Below are positions 1 to 9,129 of a DNA stretch of 64,000 nucleotides, piece by piece. Source of the DNA: Acetobacteraceae bacterium (GTDB lineage Bacteria; Pseudomonadota; Alphaproteobacteria; Acetobacterales; Acetobacteraceae). The first letter of the stretch is position 1, and each line of letters begins with the position of its first letter. The stretch spans positions 286,025 to 350,024 of the forward strand of contig CANJLW010000001.1 of the NCBI GenBank assembly GCA_947475245.1, given 5' to 3'. The notes under the pieces are model-generated. The model searched no databases, was not told the DNA's origin, and was given only the letters and a program-made list of their open reading frames with translations. The position numbers and the translations under genes are program-made.

Positions 1-696
1 TTCCACGATCTCCCCGCGCTGCATCACGGCGATGCGCTGCGCCAGCAGACGGGCGACGGCGATATCGTGGGTGACCAGCACCGCGGCGATGTTCAGGCGC
101 GCCACCAGAGAGCGGATCAGGTCCAGCAGGCGCGCCTGGACCGAAACGTCCAGACCGCCGGTAGGCTCGTCCATGAAGACAAGCCTGGGGTGCGTGACCA
201 GCGTGCGGGCGATCTGCAGGCGTTGCAGCATGCCGCCGGAGAAGGTGCGCGGCAGGTCGTCGATCCGGCTTGCGTCGATCTCCACCTGCGCCAGCCAGTC
301 CAAGGCCTGCGCGCGGATATTGCCGTAGTGACGCGCGCCGCGCGCCATCAGCCGTTCGCCGACATTGCCGCCGGCGGAGACCGCCATACGCAGGTTCTGG
401 CGCGGGTCCTGATGGACAAATCCCCAATCGGAACGATGCAAAGTGCGCAAGGTCGGCGCGGGCATTGCGTGGACGTCGTGCAGGGTGTCCTCGGGGTCGC
501 GATATTGGACGATGCCGCGATCCGGACTGACCCGGCCCGCCAGAACGTTCAGCAGCGTCGTCTTGCCGGAGCCTGATTCGCCGACGATGGCCAGCATCTC
601 GCCAGGCCAGACATCGACATCGACATTGCGCAGCGCGGTGACGCGGCCGAAGGACAGCGACAGGCCGCGCCCGGAGATCAAGGTTTGCCCGCTCAT
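1..696 (-). CDS. phnK: C-P lyase ATP-binding protein PhnK (3' end beyond window)
   Basis: ABC-type ATPase associated with the carbon-phosphorus lyase core complex. Reading leftwards from 696 there are 232 codons with no stop, so only the last few residues are missing. A Walker A motif GESGSGKT lies at residues 39-46. The ABC signature FSGGMLQR, a Walker B ending in MDEPTGGLD and an H-loop VTHD follow in order. The ATG overlaps the phnJ stop codon by 4 nt, so this is the fifth gene of the phnGHIJK run. PhnK docks on the PhnGHIJ core and is needed in vivo for phosphonate cleavage (family knowledge). phnL and phnN are not visible and may lie to the left. Confidence 0.95.
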   Translation of the reverse strand, partial: MSGQTLISGRGLSLSFGRVTALRNVDVDVWPGEMLAIVGESGSGKTTLLNVLAGRVSPDRGIVQYRDPEDTLHDVHAMPAPTLRTLHRSDWGFVHQDPRQNLRMAVSAGGNVGERLMARGARHYGNIRAQALDWLAQVEIDASRIDDLPRTFSGGMLQRLQIARTLVTHPRLVFMDEPTGGLDVSVQARLLDLIRSLVARLNIAAVLVTHDIAVARLLAQRIAVMQRGEIVE

Positions 697-1559
697 TCCG
701 CCGCGTCCCGCATGCCGTCCGCGCCAATATGGCCCTGCGCGCGTCGTTCGGCGCAGTGATCGGTGTCGGAGCAGACGAACAGCCGACCACCTTTGTCGTC
801 GGTGACGACCTCGTCAAGGTAGGAGTCCGTCGCGCCGCAGAGACCGCAGGGATCGGGCGCGTTGATGGCGCGGAACGGGTGATCCTCGAAGTCCAACGAC
901 CGCACCTCGGTCCAGGGCGGTATCGCATAGATGCGCTTTTCCCGCCCGGCGCCGAACAGCTGCAAGGCCGGCATCATGTGCATCTTCGGGTTATCGAATG
1001 ACGGGATCGGGCTGGGCGACATCAGATAGCGACCGTTCACCATCACGGGGTAATCGTAGCTGATCGAGATTTGGCCAAAGCGCGCGATGTCTTCGTAAAG
1101 CTTCACATGCATCAGGCCGTAATCGGCCAGGCCGTGCATGCGTTTGGTTTCGATCCGGCTCGATTCCAACCGAAACAAAGGCTCGGGCTGCGGCACCTGA
1201 TAGACGATGATCTGATCCTCGTTCAGTTGCTTTTCCGGAATGCGATGGCGGGTCTGGATGACGCTGGCTTCATCGGTCCGCGTCGTCGTCGCCACGTTGG
1301 CGGTACGGGCGAAGAAGCGACGGATCGACACCGCGTTGGTGGTGTCGTCGGCGCCCTGGTCGATCACCTTGAGCACGTCCGAGGCACCCAGGATCGCCGC
1401 CGTGATCTGGATCCCGCCCGTGCCCCAGCCATAGGGCAACGGCATCTCGCGGGAGCCGAACGGAACCTGATGCCCCGGGATCGCCACGGCCTTCAGCAAG
1501 GCCCTGCGGATCATGCGCTTGGTCTGTTCGTCCAGGTAGGCGAAGTTGTAGCCCTTCAT
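693..1559 (-). CDS. phnJ: alpha-D-ribose 1-methylphosphonate 5-phosphate C-P lyase PhnJ
   Basis: The radical-SAM catalytic subunit that splits the C-P bond of ribose 1-methylphosphonate 5-phosphate, releasing methane from methylphosphonate. The protein has 288 residues, close to the usual 281-290. The four hallmark cysteines are present at 238, 241, 263 and 269, as CGLC and CSDTDHC. Their spacing matches the E. coli set 241/244/266/272 with a constant offset of three. The first three hold the 4Fe-4S cluster and the fourth is the proposed thiyl-radical residue. It overlaps phnI by 4 nt upstream and phnK by 4 nt downstream, so translation is probably coupled. Confidence 0.97.
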   Translation of the reverse strand: MKGYNFAYLDEQTKRMIRRALLKAVAIPGHQVPFGSREMPLPYGWGTGGIQITAAILGASDVLKVIDQGADDTTNAVSIRRFFARTANVATTTRTDEASVIQTRHRIPEKQLNEDQIIVYQVPQPEPLFRLESSRIETKRMHGLADYGLMHVKLYEDIARFGQISISYDYPVMVNGRYLMSPSPIPSFDNPKMHMMPALQLFGAGREKRIYAIPPWTEVRSLDFEDHPFRAINAPDPCGLCGATDSYLDEVVTDDKGGRLFVCSDTDHCAERRAQGHIGADGMRDAAE

Positions 1560-2638
1560 TCGGCGGCCTCCCGCAGGCGTTCCACTTCGTCGCGCAGGCG
1601 TCGGACGTTCTGGAGTTCACTCTGGAAATCGACGTAGTGCGGCAGCTTCAGATGCTCGACGAAGCCGGTGCCCTCGACATTGTCGGAATGGTACAGCACG
1701 AACTCGACGTTCTGCGCCGGAGCGGTGACGTCCTCCCCCAATTCGGCGGCGCGCATGGCGCGATCCACCAGGGCCATTGACATCGCCTTGCGCTCCGAGA
1801 AGCCGAAGACCAGCCCATAGCCGCGGGTGAACTGCGGCGGCGCGGTCTTCGACCCTTTGAACTGGTTCACCATCTGGCATTCGCTGACGACGATGTCGCC
1901 GATGTCGATGGCAAAGCCCAGTTCGGCCGGCTCGATCTCCACCGCGACCGTACCCATGCGGACCTCGCCCGCGAAGGGGTGGGAGCCGCCGTAGCCGCGC
2001 TGGGTCGAATAGCCCATGGCCAGCAGAAACCCTTCGTCGCCGCGAGCCAGGGCCTGCAGACGCACGTCGCGGTCGGCGGGGAAGGTCAGCGGCTGTCGGG
2101 TCAGGTCGCCGGGTTCGCGATTGGGCGCGCCGACGGATTCCAGCAATCCCTCCGCCCCCAGAATGTCCGGCACGCGGGGCATCGAGGCATCGTCGGGCGG
2201 TTCGGTCGGGGCCGGTGCGTTGGCGGAAGGTTCCGTAAGGCCGAAATCCAGCAGCCGGTGCGTATAGTCATAGGTCGGCCCGAGGATTTGCCCGCCCGGC
2301 AGATCTTTGAAGATTGCCGAGATGCGTCGTTCGATCCGCATGTTCGTCGTTTCGACCGCCAAAGAGTGGGCGAAGCGCGGCAGCGTCGTGCGATAGGCAC
2401 GCAGCAGGAAAGCGGCCTCGATCAGGTCGCCCTGCGCCTGTTTGATCGCCAGCGCCGCCAGTTCGCGATCATACAACGACCCCTCTCCCATCACCCGATC
2501 GACCGCTCGGCCTAGTTGCTGTTCGATCTGATCCAGCGACAGTTCCGCCACCTCGGGATTGCCGCGACGCTTTTCCGCCATCCAGGCATGGGCGCTGTCG
2601 ATCGCGCGCTCGCCCCCCTTAACCGCGACATAGGCCAT
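1556..2638 (-). CDS. phnI: C-P lyase core subunit PhnI
   Basis: PhnI works with PhnG, PhnH and PhnL to place the phosphonate on C1 of the ribose of ATP, displacing adenine. The 360 residues match the family length of about 354-370. The N-terminus MAYVAVKGGERAI and the internal SHPFAGEVRMG stretch are typical of PhnI. It starts 3 nt after the phnH stop and its stop overlaps the phnJ start, fitting the conserved gene order G-H-I-J-K. Confidence 0.96.
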   Translation of the reverse strand: MAYVAVKGGERAIDSAHAWMAEKRRGNPEVAELSLDQIEQQLGRAVDRVMGEGSLYDRELAALAIKQAQGDLIEAAFLLRAYRTTLPRFAHSLAVETTNMRIERRISAIFKDLPGGQILGPTYDYTHRLLDFGLTEPSANAPAPTEPPDDASMPRVPDILGAEGLLESVGAPNREPGDLTRQPLTFPADRDVRLQALARGDEGFLLAMGYSTQRGYGGSHPFAGEVRMGTVAVEIEPAELGFAIDIGDIVVSECQMVNQFKGSKTAPPQFTRGYGLVFGFSERKAMSMALVDRAMRAAELGEDVTAPAQNVEFVLYHSDNVEGTGFVEHLKLPHYVDFQSELQNVRRLRDEVERLREAAE

Positions 2639-2641
2639 GGA

Positions 2642-3214
2642 TTATCCCTCCTCGATGCGGATGCCGCGCGGCAGCGCGGTCAATCGATCGTCGGCGCACA
2701 GCACCAGGTCGATGCCGCGCGGGAACAAGGCGCGGTTTGCGTCCCAGCGGGCAACGAAGTCGTCGGGCAGCCCCGTGACGCGCAGAACGGTCGGCGTCCT
2801 CAGGCCCGGGCCGCTGAGCCGGAAGGCCGAGCCGGTGCCGATGGAGGCGACCTGCAGAACGATCGTGGCGGATTGTTCCGGCGACTCATGCGTGCCCGCG
2901 GTCAGCGAGGCGAAGTCCGGCAGGGAAAGTGCCAGAGCAAAGCTCGCCCGATCCAACTCTACGCGGGGCGCGCCGGTGTGAAAGCCGATCCAGTCGGCGC
3001 ACGCATCAGCCCGCGGATCGAGCCAGATCGGTGTTTCATGATCGAACAGACACAGCGCGACCGCGGCGGCCGCGACGCCCAATGGCGCCGGCGGAACGAC
3101 GCCCGCCACCCGCGCAACCCGCCCAGGGCGCGACATCGCGTCGAGCACGGCGCGGAAGCAGGCCTGACTGTCGGCGACGGGGTCTCCGAAGCCGGGGGAG
3201 AGTGTGTCCATCAT
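2642..3214 (-). CDS. phnH: C-P lyase core subunit PhnH
   Basis: A structural subunit of the C-P lyase core, with a pyridoxal-transferase-like fold but no known separate activity. The 190 residues match the E. coli protein (194). The N-terminus holds the family pattern PVADSQACFRAVLDAMSRPG and the C-terminus the RGIDLVLCADDRLTALPRG block. Its ATG overlaps the phnG stop by 4 nt, and it is followed by phnI after 3 nt. Confidence 0.96.
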   Translation of the reverse strand: MMDTLSPGFGDPVADSQACFRAVLDAMSRPGRVARVAGVVPPAPLGVAAAAVALCLFDHETPIWLDPRADACADWIGFHTGAPRVELDRASFALALSLPDFASLTAGTHESPEQSATIVLQVASIGTGSAFRLSGPGLRTPTVLRVTGLPDDFVARWDANRALFPRGIDLVLCADDRLTALPRGIRIEEG

Positions 3215-3678
3215 GTGCGCATCGTCTGCATGGCGAAGAACTGCACCTTGGTTGCCGCCGCCTTGCCCGCGACGGCGTCGCGTTCGGCCTGTTGGTATTG
3301 CGCGAGCGGATCGATAAGCTTTTCCCGCACCAGGGGCGCGCGCTCCGGATCCTGCATCAGGGCATCGACCAGGGCGGCGAGTTCGGCCTGACGCTCATCT
3401 CGCCCCGCGACGTAGGCGTGGCCGATCAGGCCGGAGTCGGTGCGCACGGTGCAGCGCGTCACGCTCATCTCTCCGAGATTGAAGGGCGCGCCATCGCCGC
3501 CGGCCCGCCCGCGCACCATCACCAGACCGGCTTCCGGGCCACGGATGCGGATGAATGCCGGGATTTCGCCGCACTCTTCCAATAAGGCGGCGATGCGGCT
3601 ACCGGACGCGCGGGCCAGAACCGACATCCAGTGCCGACGAGCCGCATGAGCCTGTATAAAGGGGGATGGGTCCGCCAT
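3211..3678 (-). CDS. phnG: C-P lyase core subunit PhnG
   Basis: First gene of the minus-strand C-P lyase run. PhnG is part of the PhnGHI nucleosidase/transfer step. I chose the ATG at 3678 (MADPSPFIQAHAARRHWM), which gives 155 residues, the usual length. The frame stays open upstream to 4323, but that stretch is antisense to phnF and does not resemble the family. The start lies 15 nt from a palindromic operator candidate at 3693-3710 and is divergent from phnF, which fits PhnF control. Confidence 0.93.
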   Translation of the reverse strand: MADPSPFIQAHAARRHWMSVLARASGSRIAALLEECGEIPAFIRIRGPEAGLVMVRGRAGGDGAPFNLGEMSVTRCTVRTDSGLIGHAYVAGRDERQAELAALVDALMQDPERAPLVREKLIDPLAQYQQAERDAVAGKAAATKVQFFAMQTMRT

Positions 3679-3692
3679 GACGATCCGAAAGT

Positions 3693-3710
3693 TGTGTAGA
3701 CGTCTAGACA
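3693..3710. promoter_or_regulatory. Candidate PhnF operator (18-bp palindrome)
   Basis: TGTGTAGACGTCTAGACA lies between divergent phnG and phnF. It reads as an inverted repeat with 8 of 9 pairs matched around AGACGTCT and contains a second perfect palindrome GTCTAGAC. GntR/HutC regulators bind short palindromes of this kind. The position, 15 nt upstream of phnG and 55 nt upstream of phnF, suits repression of the C-P lyase operon and autoregulation. Binding is inferred. Confidence 0.6.
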
Positions 3711-3765
3711 GGTAAGCGGTCAACGGACTATCGTCAATCACGATCCGACACGGGCCGGGGCAAGG

Positions 3766-4527
3766 TTGAATGAAGATATGGTGACGACCGGCGACGGCGA
3801 TCCCGGATCGGTCTCGCGCGCCGACGGAGTGTCTCTGTGGCGCCAGATCGAGGCCGCGCTGCGCGAGGAGATCGGCAACGGCACCTTCGAACCAGGAGGA
3901 CGGCTGCCGACCGAAGCCGAACTGTCGGCGCGCTTCGCGGTGAACCGGCATACGGTGCGTCGCGCGCTGGAGGAGTTGTCGCGCGGCGGTCTGGTGCGGA
4001 TTGAGCAAGGCCGCGGCACGTTCGTCGCCGAAGATGTGCTCGACTACACGGTCGAGCCGCGCACCCGGTTCTCGGAGTGGATCCGTAAGCACAACAAAGA
4101 GCCGTCGGGCCGTATCCTGCAGCTTAAGGAGATCGGTGCCGACGCGCAGGTGGCGGGCGCGCTTGGACTGCGCATCGGCGGGCGCGTCGTGCTGCTCGAA
4201 CGTCTGGGCTTCGCCGACGATCGCCCGGTCAGTCTGGTTCGGCATCATTTCCCCGTGACCCGAACCAAGGGACTGCTGGAGGCATTGCGGTCGTCGGCAA
4301 GCATTACGGAGGCGTTGCAACAAGTCGGCATCGACGACTACCTCCGCGAAGTAACCCGCGTCTCTGCTCGGCTTCCCACGGCGGCGGAGGCCGAGTTGTT
4401 GCGGATGCCGCGCAATCGGCCCGTGCTGATCGCCGAGAACATCAACGTCGATCGCGCCGGGGCGGTCGTCGAATTCGGCGTCGGGTGCTATCCCACGCCG
4501 CGCGTCCAGATTGTCTTCGAACCATAG
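3766..4527 (+). CDS. phnF: GntR/HutC-family phosphonate regulator PhnF
   Basis: A transcriptional regulator with an N-terminal winged helix (about residues 22-88, recognition helix around NRHTVRRALEEL) and a C-terminal UTRA ligand domain (about 105-250). The 253 residues fit HutC-type regulators. An internal ATG at 3778 is an alternative start. It is divergent from phnG and 8 nt upstream of phnM, so it probably represses the C-P lyase genes until phosphate is low or phosphonate is present. The identification rests on domain order and location. Confidence 0.92.
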   Translation: MNEDMVTTGDGDPGSVSRADGVSLWRQIEAALREEIGNGTFEPGGRLPTEAELSARFAVNRHTVRRALEELSRGGLVRIEQGRGTFVAEDVLDYTVEPRTRFSEWIRKHNKEPSGRILQLKEIGADAQVAGALGLRIGGRVVLLERLGFADDRPVSLVRHHFPVTRTKGLLEALRSSASITEALQQVGIDDYLREVTRVSARLPTAAEAELLRMPRNRPVLIAENINVDRAGAVVEFGVGCYPTPRVQIVFEP

Positions 4528-4535
4528 GAACGACC

Positions 4536-5678
4536 ATGCAGAAGCTGCGCGTGAATGGTGGACGGGTGATGACGCCCGCCGGCGAACGGTCCATCGACCT
4601 GGTGCTGCAAGACGGGATCGTCGGCCAGGATGCGTCGGGCGACGATGGCGTAACGTTCGACGCGCGCGGATTGCTGGTGTTGCCCGGGATCGTCGACATC
4701 CACGGCGATGCGTTCGAGCGTCAGTTGCAGCCGCGACCCGGCGTCGACTTCCCGACCGATCTCGCGCTGGTCGATACGGAAGCGCAGTTGTTGGCCAATG
4801 GCATCACCACCGCGTTCCACGGCATCACCCTGTCGTGGGAGCCTGGGCTGCGCAGCCTGGATGCCTGGCGCGCGCTGCTGACGGCGTTGGAAGCCCGCGC
4901 CTGGACCTGCGACATGCGGGTGCATCTGCGGTGGGAGGCCTATAACCTCGACGCGCTGGACACGGCGGTGGCCGATATCGCCGCCGGGCGAGTGCACCTG
5001 CTGGCGTTCAACGACCATACGCCGCCGATCCTGAAGAAGATCGCCGATCCCGTGGCCGGCGCCAAGTACAGCGATCGCGCCGGCATGAAGCTCGATGCCT
5101 TCCGCGCCCTGGCCGAACGGATCGGCGCGCGCTCGGCCGCAGTACCGGCCGCTCTGGAACGCATCGGCGCCGCCGCGCGCGCCGCCGGCGTGCCGATGGC
5201 CAGCCACGACGACGATGCAATCGCAGTTCGTAACGACTTCCGCGCCCGAGGCGCGCGCATCTGCGAGTTCCCCATGGCGCTCGAAGTCGGTCAGGCAGCC
5301 CGCGACGCCGGGGATTTCGTGGTCATGGGCAGCCCGAACGTCGTGCGCGGCAAGTCCCATCTCGGCTGGGCTTCGGCCGCCACGATGGCGGAAGCCGGGA
5401 TTTGTAACATTCTTTCATCGGACTATTATTATCCCGCAATGATGCGGGCGGCCTTCATCCTGGCGGGCCGCGGCGTGTTCGATCTGGCGCGGGCCTGGGC
5501 GCTGATCTCGGCGAACCCCGCCGCCGCGGCGGGGCTGACCGATCGGGGAACAATCGAACCCGGCAAGCGCGCCGATCTCGTCATTGTCGATCCGTCGACG
5601 CCCCGGGTCGTCGCCACCATCGCCCAGGGACGCATCGCGCATCTTTCCCCCGGCGGCGCTGCGCGTTTGGTACGGTAA
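4536..5678 (+). CDS. phnM: ribose 1-methylphosphonate 5-triphosphate diphosphatase PhnM
   Basis: A metal-dependent amidohydrolase-fold enzyme that removes pyrophosphate from alpha-D-ribose 1-phosphonate 5-triphosphate before PhnJ acts. I chose the ATG at 4536 (MQKLRVNGGRVM), just after the phnF stop and preceded by an AGGAA site; it gives 380 residues against 378 in E. coli. Metal-binding signatures are visible: PGIVDIHGDAFER near residue 55, ASHDDD in the middle and SSDYYYPAM near the C-terminus. It is transcribed with phnF and ends 2 nt from the convergent receptor gene. Confidence 0.95.
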   Translation: MQKLRVNGGRVMTPAGERSIDLVLQDGIVGQDASGDDGVTFDARGLLVLPGIVDIHGDAFERQLQPRPGVDFPTDLALVDTEAQLLANGITTAFHGITLSWEPGLRSLDAWRALLTALEARAWTCDMRVHLRWEAYNLDALDTAVADIAAGRVHLLAFNDHTPPILKKIADPVAGAKYSDRAGMKLDAFRALAERIGARSAAVPAALERIGAAARAAGVPMASHDDDAIAVRNDFRARGARICEFPMALEVGQAARDAGDFVVMGSPNVVRGKSHLGWASAATMAEAGICNILSSDYYYPAMMRAAFILAGRGVFDLARAWALISANPAAAAGLTDRGTIEPGKRADLVIVDPSTPRVVATIAQGRIAHLSPGGAARLVR

Positions 5679-5680
5679 CG

Positions 5681-6652
5681 TTATTCGATCTTGATGCCGG
5701 CGGCCTTGATCACCTCCGCGGTGTTCTTCCAGTCGTCGTCCCAGATCTTCTGCATCTGCTCGATGCTCGCCTGGACCGGGAGATTGGCGACGCGCTGCAT
5801 CGTCAGCTTCCAGTCCGGCTGCGCCGAGATTTCGTTGATCTTGGCGTTCAGCAGCGCGGCGATTTCCTTGGGCGTGCCGGGGGGGCCATAGAGGCCGAAC
5901 CAACTGCCCATGTCGGCGTCCTTGATGCCGCATTCCGTCAATGTCGGCACGTCGGGGAATTCAACGAAACGGGTCGGGGTGTTGACGTTCAGCAGGATCA
6001 GTTTGCCCGCCTTGACGTGCGGCAGGGTGGAAGCCTCGTTCATCAACTGGATATTGCCGGCCAGCAGGTCCTGCAGGCTTTCCGCGCCGCCCTTGTAGGG
6101 GATATGCGCGATGTCGAGGCCGGTCTTGTAGACCAGCATCTCGTGCCGCAGATGCGGCTGGGTGCCCATGCCGGATGAACCGAAGTTCAGCTTGCCCGGA
6201 TTCTTTTTGGCGTAGTCCAGAAATTCCGCGAAGGTCTTCACGCCCACGCCGGGGTGAATGGTGAAACCGGACACACCGGTGCCAAGATGCCCGACCGGCA
6301 CGAACTGGCGCGCGTCGATGTTCATTTTATACAGCAGCGGCACCGATACCGTGCCGGTATTGCCGGTGAACAAAAATGTGTGGCCGTCGGGCGTGGACCG
6401 GAAAGCGGCTTCGTTGCCGATCATCCCGGATGCGCCGGCGCGATTTTCAACGACGAATTGTTTGCCGAATGCCTTGCTGAGTGCTTCCGCCCAGGGGCGG
6501 GCGACCAGATCGGTGGCGCCGCCGGCGGGGAACGACACAATCAGCCGTACGGGGCGATTGGGCCAGGAGGACTGCGCGAAGGCGGAAGAGCCGGCTAAGA
6601 CCGAGGCGGCGGACGCGCCCACGGTGGTTTTCAGAAAATCGCGGCGGCGCAT
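5681..6652 (-). CDS. Tripartite tricarboxylate transporter substrate-binding protein (Bug/TctC family)
   Basis: A periplasmic solute receptor of the Bug family. The ATG at 6652 gives 323 residues starting MRRRDFLKTTVGASAASVLA, a twin-arginine signal (RRRDF) with cleavage near AFAQ. The family block WPNRPVRLIVSFPAGGATD follows. The longer upstream frame to 6829 lacks a signal and was rejected. No TctA/TctB membrane genes are adjacent, which is common for orphan Bug receptors in proteobacteria, so the ligand is unknown (often a small carboxylate). It is convergent with phnM. Confidence 0.9.
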   Translation of the reverse strand: MRRRDFLKTTVGASAASVLAGSSAFAQSSWPNRPVRLIVSFPAGGATDLVARPWAEALSKAFGKQFVVENRAGASGMIGNEAAFRSTPDGHTFLFTGNTGTVSVPLLYKMNIDARQFVPVGHLGTGVSGFTIHPGVGVKTFAEFLDYAKKNPGKLNFGSSGMGTQPHLRHEMLVYKTGLDIAHIPYKGGAESLQDLLAGNIQLMNEASTLPHVKAGKLILLNVNTPTRFVEFPDVPTLTECGIKDADMGSWFGLYGPPGTPKEIAALLNAKINEISAQPDWKLTMQRVANLPVQASIEQMQKIWDDDWKNTAEVIKAAGIKIE

Positions 6653-6720
6653 GACAGGTTTCCTGTTCAATATTGGGACGCATTCAAGTCGCGAAGAAAT
6701 GGGAAAGGCAGGGCCAGGTT

Positions 6721-7512
6721 TCAACGCCCCACCCAGCGCGGCGGGCGCTTTTCGACGAAGGCGCGGGGGCCTTCCTGGAAGTCTTCGGTGGACGTAACCA
6801 GACGGCTGGCGGCAGTGCTGATTTCCCACAATTCCGGTTCGGTGCGGTCATAGGCCTGACGAGCGACACCGAGAGATTCACGGACGGCGATCGGGGCGTT
6901 GACGGTGACGCGGCGCGCCAGGGCAAGGGCGGCCGCCATCACCTCGCTCGCCGGTACCACCGCATTCACCAACCCAAACGCGCCTGCTCGGCTTGCAGGG
7001 ATCGGATCGCCGGTTGCGATCATTTCCAGCGCGATCGCCTTGGGCAGCGCGCGCGGCAGGCGGAAAACACCGCCCGCGCCGGCGACCAGGCTGCGCTTGA
7101 CCTCCGGCAGGCCGAAATTCGCGGTTTCCGCGGCAACCGCGAGATCGCAGGACAGCAGCAGTTCCAGGCCGCCGGCCAGCGCGTGACCTTGCGCGGCGGC
7201 GATCCACAGCTTGGTGCGACGGGCGCGCACGAAGCCGCCGAAGCCGCCCTTCGCCGTGGACAGGGTGCTGCCGCGACCGGAGGAGACCTCCTTCAGGTCG
7301 GCACCCGCGCAAAACGCGTGCGGGCCTGCGCCGGTCAGGATGGCGACCCACAGATCGGGGTCGTTCTCGACCCGCTCGATCGCTGCTTCCAGCCCGGCGG
7401 CGACGGCACCGTTGACCGCGTTGCGGGCTTCCGGCCGGTTGATGGTGACCAAGGCGATGTGTGGTTCGACAACCTCGAACAGCACCACGCCGGGTTGGGT
7501 TAAAGTGTCCAT
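6721..7512 (-). CDS. enoyl-CoA hydratase/isomerase family protein
   Basis: A crotonase-fold enzyme acting on acyl-CoA thioesters. The 263 residues start MDTLTQPGVVLFEVVEPH. Family landmarks are ALVTINRPEARNAVNG, the oxyanion-hole segment HAFCAGADLKEV and the second loop QGHALAGGLELLLSCDLA. It overlaps the thiolase-like gene upstream by 13 nt, so the two are probably co-translated in a beta-oxidation-like pathway. The frame continues upstream to 8418 only as an antisense shadow of the neighbour. Confidence 0.92.
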   Translation of the reverse strand: MDTLTQPGVVLFEVVEPHIALVTINRPEARNAVNGAVAAGLEAAIERVENDPDLWVAILTGAGPHAFCAGADLKEVSSGRGSTLSTAKGGFGGFVRARRTKLWIAAAQGHALAGGLELLLSCDLAVAAETANFGLPEVKRSLVAGAGGVFRLPRALPKAIALEMIATGDPIPASRAGAFGLVNAVVPASEVMAAALALARRVTVNAPIAVRESLGVARQAYDRTEPELWEISTAASRLVTSTEDFQEGPRAFVEKRPPRWVGR

Positions 7513-8996
7513 TGTTGAAGACCGTTCTGTCCGTTGGAAAGGTGTCCGACGCGTCCGATGGCGCTGGTCGCGGGGTCCATCAGGGTATTCAAGGTCGCGA
7601 TGTCGTCGCGGGGGACGCGGGCCATGGTGCGGGCCCGATCGGGCAGGCGGAGGATGACCGCGCCGAAATCGGGCGTGCCGTCGGTGCGAAAGACAACGGT
7701 ATGGGTTTCGACGGAGGCTTCTCCGGTCCGATCGTCGACCAGGACCGGCGGCGGGCCGCGGCGGGAATCGGCGGTGGCCTGCATGTCGCGGGCGATCAGT
7801 GTTTCCGGCGAGTCGCCGCCCAGGACCAGGCCGTGGTGCTTGGTTACGAAGCCGCCCTGACCGTACAGCAGTCCCTGTTTGCCGTGATCGCGGCGCAGCG
7901 CGCGGACCATGCCGCAGGCGGCGTGCAGCATGTATGCGTTCAGCGGCGCCCCGTGGAAGGTCAGACCGCCGGCGACGGTGGGAATGGTGTCTTCGGGCAG
8001 GCCGAGCTTGCGGCGGGCCATTTTGGGGACGCAGGGGAAGCAGCTGTAGAATTCGCGGTGGGCGAAGCGGTTGACGTCGCCGTCGACTATGTCGAGCGCC
8101 GCTTCCAGCACGACGTCCATCGCGTGGGCGTGGTTGAACTGATCGCGCTGCATGTAGTCCAGCGGCTCCCCAGCCCAGGCGCCGCCTTGGATCGTAATGC
8201 GTCGCGCATCGGGAATACCGGCCGCCTGGGCGACGGCCAGGCTGGTGATTATTACGGCCGATCCCTGGTTCACCAACGGATTGGCGGTCATCAGCTTGGG
8301 GTAGGGCCAGGCGATCATGCGGTTGGCGGGGGACGGGGTGGCGATTTCGTCCGCCGAAACCCGCCTTGGGATCCAGGACTCGGGATTGTCCGCCGCGACG
8401 GAGGCGAAGACGGACCATAGCTTGGCCGACTCGGCGTGGCCCTGCGCGGGCGATTGGCCCCAGGCGGCCTGGGTGGCGTTTTCGTAGAGCGGATAGACCC
8501 GGATCGGCATGTCGATCCCGTGGCGTCGGGCGAGTTCGGCCAGATAGTCGCGATTGCGCGGCTTGGCGTTAGGATCCTTTGGCGTCCAGGGCAGTTCGAT
8601 GCCCTGTTTCTGCGCCGCGGCGGCGGTGTACTGGGCTTCGCCGCCGCAGACGACCGCGATGCTGCTTTCGCCGGCGGCGATCCGGCGCGCGGCTTCATGC
8701 AGAAAGCGGATGGGTGTCTCTCCGCCGACCGGGCCGTAGTTCCGATGGCGCGGCGCGATTTCGAGGCGCGCGCAGAGGGCGCCGAGCAGATCGGCGTAGG
8801 GCCAGGAGACGGAGTTGATGACGTCGATCGAATCGATCTTTGCCAGCAGGCCGCCGCCGGCGTCCGCGTCGGCGCGGCGGATGGCCTCGGCCATCAGCGC
8901 CATGGGTTCCAGGCCCTGCGCGGGTTCGGACGGGCGATCCTTGAGTTCGCCGATGCCGACGATGACGGGGATTCGGTCGGGGGAAGGCATTGTCAC
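7500..8996 (-). CDS. acetyl-CoA acetyltransferase-like (thiolase superfamily) protein
   Basis: A 498-residue thiolase-fold protein. The N-terminus IPVIVGIGELKDRP, the GGETPIRFLHEAARRIAAGE block and the C-terminal HHGLVLGG region resemble the acetyl-CoA acetyltransferases that often accompany crotonases. The canonical thiolase catalytic cysteine context cannot be recognised with certainty, so the activity on a CoA ester is inferred. It is first in a two-gene run with the enoyl-CoA hydratase and starts 130 bp from the tRNA-Asn locus. Confidence 0.75.
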   Translation of the reverse strand: MTMPSPDRIPVIVGIGELKDRPSEPAQGLEPMALMAEAIRRADADAGGGLLAKIDSIDVINSVSWPYADLLGALCARLEIAPRHRNYGPVGGETPIRFLHEAARRIAAGESSIAVVCGGEAQYTAAAAQKQGIELPWTPKDPNAKPRNRDYLAELARRHGIDMPIRVYPLYENATQAAWGQSPAQGHAESAKLWSVFASVAADNPESWIPRRVSADEIATPSPANRMIAWPYPKLMTANPLVNQGSAVIITSLAVAQAAGIPDARRITIQGGAWAGEPLDYMQRDQFNHAHAMDVVLEAALDIVDGDVNRFAHREFYSCFPCVPKMARRKLGLPEDTIPTVAGGLTFHGAPLNAYMLHAACGMVRALRRDHGKQGLLYGQGGFVTKHHGLVLGGDSPETLIARDMQATADSRRGPPPVLVDDRTGEASVETHTVVFRTDGTPDFGAVILRLPDRARTMARVPRDDIATLNTLMDPATSAIGRVGHLSNGQNGLQQWTL

Positions 8997-9129
8997 GCGT
9001 CTCTGTCCTTCGCGGCGGAGCCGTGTCGGACCTGGAAGTCAGGCGCGTACGGCTGGTTCCGCGCAGGCGACCACGCGAGGGGACCAGCGTCAATATCGCG
9101 GCGATTTCGTGGGGGGCGGAGGTCGTTGG

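Noticed and set aside
6721-8418. 565-codon minus-strand frame covering the enoyl-CoA hydratase
   Set aside because: Only the last 263 codons match a family. The rest is an Arg/Pro-rich shadow of the thiolase-like gene.
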